NCBI GenBank assembly: GCA_928724745.1
Contig: CAKMXJ010000032.1
Span: 868,001 to 932,000, forward strand
Reading direction: 5' to 3'
DNA: 64,000 bases
DNA from: Anthracocystis setariae
Lineage: Eukaryota > Basidiomycota > Ustilaginomycetes > Ustilaginales > Ustilaginaceae
Part shown: in pieces, positions 62,470 through 64,000 of the stretch
Numbering within the stretch: position 1 is the stretch's first letter
Layout: every line of letters begins with the position of its first letter
The notes under the pieces: generated by a model
The model's database searches: none
The model's input: only the letters and a program-made list of their open reading frames with translations
What the model was told of the DNA's origin: nothing
Position numbers and translations under genes: made by a program

Positions 62470-63533
62470 CTTTACTGTATTATACTGATCTCTTTCCAAG
62501 AGACGATGGTGTCGAGTGCGGATGAGGTGTTCGTGTCGATGGTGGTGACGATAAACGGTGGTAGGTGGAAGGGAAGACGTTGGCTGATCTGTGTGAATAT
62601 CAGGAAAGAATATGCGCGCGTATGTGTCAGAAAGAGAGGGAGAGACAGAGAGAGAGTGTGAGAGACGAATTCCGAGCGAGGATGCAAGCAACCCACTCGA
62701 AACGGTGCAGGAGCCACCTTGACTTTCCTCTCTCAACTGACAACGTTGGCTCGACTAAGCCATCCAAGTGCGAACGAGCCTTTTGACTTGACGCTGGCTC
62801 GCTGTTGGCAGCCCCTAGACAAGCACAGCTTCAACTCCCTCACCTACTGTATCGCTCTCGAAATTCAATCCTTTTTTGGTGAATTACCAGCAGCAGCAGC
62901 AGCAGCACCGCTACTATCACCGCACTCCACTCTAAAGAATCGACAACTACACTTTTCGAAAACGTTTCTCAAATCGATCACAACAGATTTGTATTCGAAT
63001 TCAAGTTCTATTCTTTTGTTTTTCTTGTGTGCAGTGACATGATGTAACATGACTCTCTTTTTCCCAAGGGGGAAGCCCTTGTCTGCTCCATCTTCTCCCT
63101 TCTCTTGGTACATAGCACTTACCGCCGTTGTCATCAGAGTGGCCCTACGCCGCTTGAGCTTCGCCAATTTCATTCAAAATTCGATCAGGTCCATCTTGTC
63201 TGCTCAACATCATGCACGGTGTGAGCCACATTCTCGATGATCCAGCCGAACTTCAAGTCCATCTCGAGCACACAAGCCAAACTTGCTCTGAAAGGTATCG
63301 TTGATAAGGCAGAATTGTGTACAATTACAAGCTTGATTCATCCCTCCAGCCGACCACTCCACTGTCGGACTGCATTTGACAATCGCCCTGCAGCGTGAAG
63401 TATGGACAATGACAGAAAGACTTTGCGCTGCTGGACATCTAGTAAGTTTGCGGTCGACCCAACTCAAGAGCAAGGAGGTGTCCTACGTGCTGTGAGCCGA
63501 TCTCCGTGCGCTAAAGCTTGCTTGAAGGACCTA
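62470..63533. other. Spacer V-ATPase c / Msp1-like
   Basis: 1.06 kb upstream of VMA3 and downstream of the Msp1-like gene. It contains a GAGAGA-rich segment near 62633-62660, a CAG run near 62889-62906, and TACTGTA at 62473 and 62845. No supported gene; it should include the strong VMA3 promoter. Confidence 0.5.
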
Positions 63534-64000
63534 TCAATCTAATGGATCTTCATCCACCGTCATCGGCGCCGCTCTCGATCCGTTGACGGCTGTCGCTGCA
63601 GAGTCGATCACAAAGAAATCCGAGTTCCGCAATGGCCTAGACTCGATCTTGGCGGCCGGTGTAGCTGTAGCGAGGACCTCTCCCTCCAAGGGCGTCAATA
63701 CGCCATCGGGTGTGGCGCTAGTACTCGTATTAACATTTGCACCAGCTGTTGCCAGACGTCTCCTCTCGGCGACCGACTCACGACCTTGCTTGCTGCGCAG
63801 GAACTCGCGAACTGGCCTCATGGCTGCATTTCGGCACAGCTCTTTCAGATCGCTGCCACTGTAGCCTTCGGTGCGCTTGACGAGCTCTGCCATCTTGAAG
63901 CTGGGATCCAGCGGTGTTTGCGAAAGCATGATGGACAGGATCTTCTCGCGCTGTGCAGCATTGGGCAGCGAGACAGCATAGCGCTTTGGCAATCGTCGTA
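63534..64000 (-). CDS. AAA ATPase, Msp1/ATAD1 type (C-terminal part, runs off the window)
   Basis: The frame is open to the right edge, so only the last 155 or so residues are present; the ATP-binding Walker motifs lie outside. The visible part is the end of the AAA core and its C-terminal helical lid: RRLPKRYAVSLPNAAQREKI with the arginine-rich element, ILSIMLSQTPLDPSF and TEGYSGSDLKELCRNAAMRP (sensor-2 region, GxSGSDLKELC). These match Msp1/ATAD1, which extracts mislocalised tail-anchored proteins from the mitochondrial outer membrane. The remaining 80 residues are a Thr/Ala-rich tail containing a segment SRPLRNSDFFVIDSA. Yeast Msp1 ends soon after the lid, so the tail is longer here. Confidence 0.85.
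   Translation of the reverse strand, partial: RRLPKRYAVSLPNAAQREKILSIMLSQTPLDPSFKMAELVKRTEGYSGSDLKELCRNAAMRPVREFLRSKQGRESVAERRRLATAGANVNTSTSATPDGVLTPLEGEVLATATPAAKIESRPLRNSDFFVIDSAATAVNGSRAAPMTVDEDPLD

Noticed and set aside
1..64000. tRNA, 5S rRNA, snRNA or CRISPR array
   Set aside because: I looked for B-box-like GGTTCGAAT sequences with a matching acceptor stem, known snRNA starts and regularly spaced direct repeats. None was convincing by eye; a covariance-model search would be decisive.

Overview
The window looks like a stretch of nuclear chromosome from a basidiomycete smut fungus (Ustilaginales, Ustilago/Sporisorium/Pseudozyma type). Genes are dense and on both strands. Most large genes are single open frames, while several small conserved genes carry short GT..AG introns. 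Proteins have long Ser/Ala/Gln/Pro-rich disordered arms, and V-ATPase subunit c, Tpp2, Bro1, Glo3 and others read as typical fungal orthologues. This placement is inferred from protein character and gene structure, not from a database search. I support 25 protein-coding genes, one complete DNA transposon and several low-complexity tracts. I saw no tRNA, rRNA or CRISPR array.

Layout. 0-15 kb: a WDR44/Dgr2-like WD40 protein (+), a CUE-domain ubiquitin-binding protein (-), then two very large Zn2Cys6 transcription factors meeting tail to tail around 10.0-10.4 kb. 15-17.7 kb: a gene-poor spacer with a 41-nt poly(A) run. 17.7-26.5 kb: DNA polymerase delta subunit 4 (+), GPN-loop GTPase 2 (-), a Ubc1/E2-25K ubiquitin-conjugating enzyme (+, 5 exons), a Glo3-type ArfGAP (-, 2 exons) and the CCR4-NOT subunit Not2 (+, 13-nt first coding exon). 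26.5-28 kb: a degenerate tandem repeat. 28-34 kb: an orphan Ser-rich protein (-), a 2.9-kb gene-poor region and a RING protein with a SUMO-interaction-like motif (-). 35-38 kb: neuronal calcium sensor Ncs1 (+, 5 exons) and electron-transfer flavoprotein beta (+, 4 exons). 38.7-48 kb: anthranilate phosphoribosyltransferase (+), tripeptidyl-peptidase II (-) and a Nop4/RBM28-type nucleolar RRM protein (+). 48-56.7 kb: a START-domain protein (-), an equilibrative nucleoside transporter (+), Bro1 (+) and an orphan multi-pass membrane protein (-).

56.875-60.177 kb is a complete PIF/Harbinger-type DNA transposon. It has 13-bp perfect terminal inverted repeats, a 3-bp target duplication (ATT), a transposase with its DDE residues present and a convergent Myb/SANT-like gene. 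It sits in what would otherwise be a roughly 400-bp head-to-head promoter between the membrane-protein gene and MED6. The window closes with Mediator subunit 6 (+, 3 exons), V-ATPase subunit c (-, 2 exons) and the 3' part of an Msp1/ATAD1-type AAA ATPase (-).

These are mostly unrelated housekeeping genes (ubiquitin system, vesicle traffic, transcription, ribosome biogenesis, mitochondrial and vacuolar functions) with no evident metabolic cluster. The features most worth a second look are the transposon and its subterminal motifs, an apparently split RING finger that may hide an in-frame intron, alternative starts that could send tripeptidyl-peptidase II to two compartments, and a strong excess of the heptamer TACTGTA/TACAGTA in noncoding DNA.
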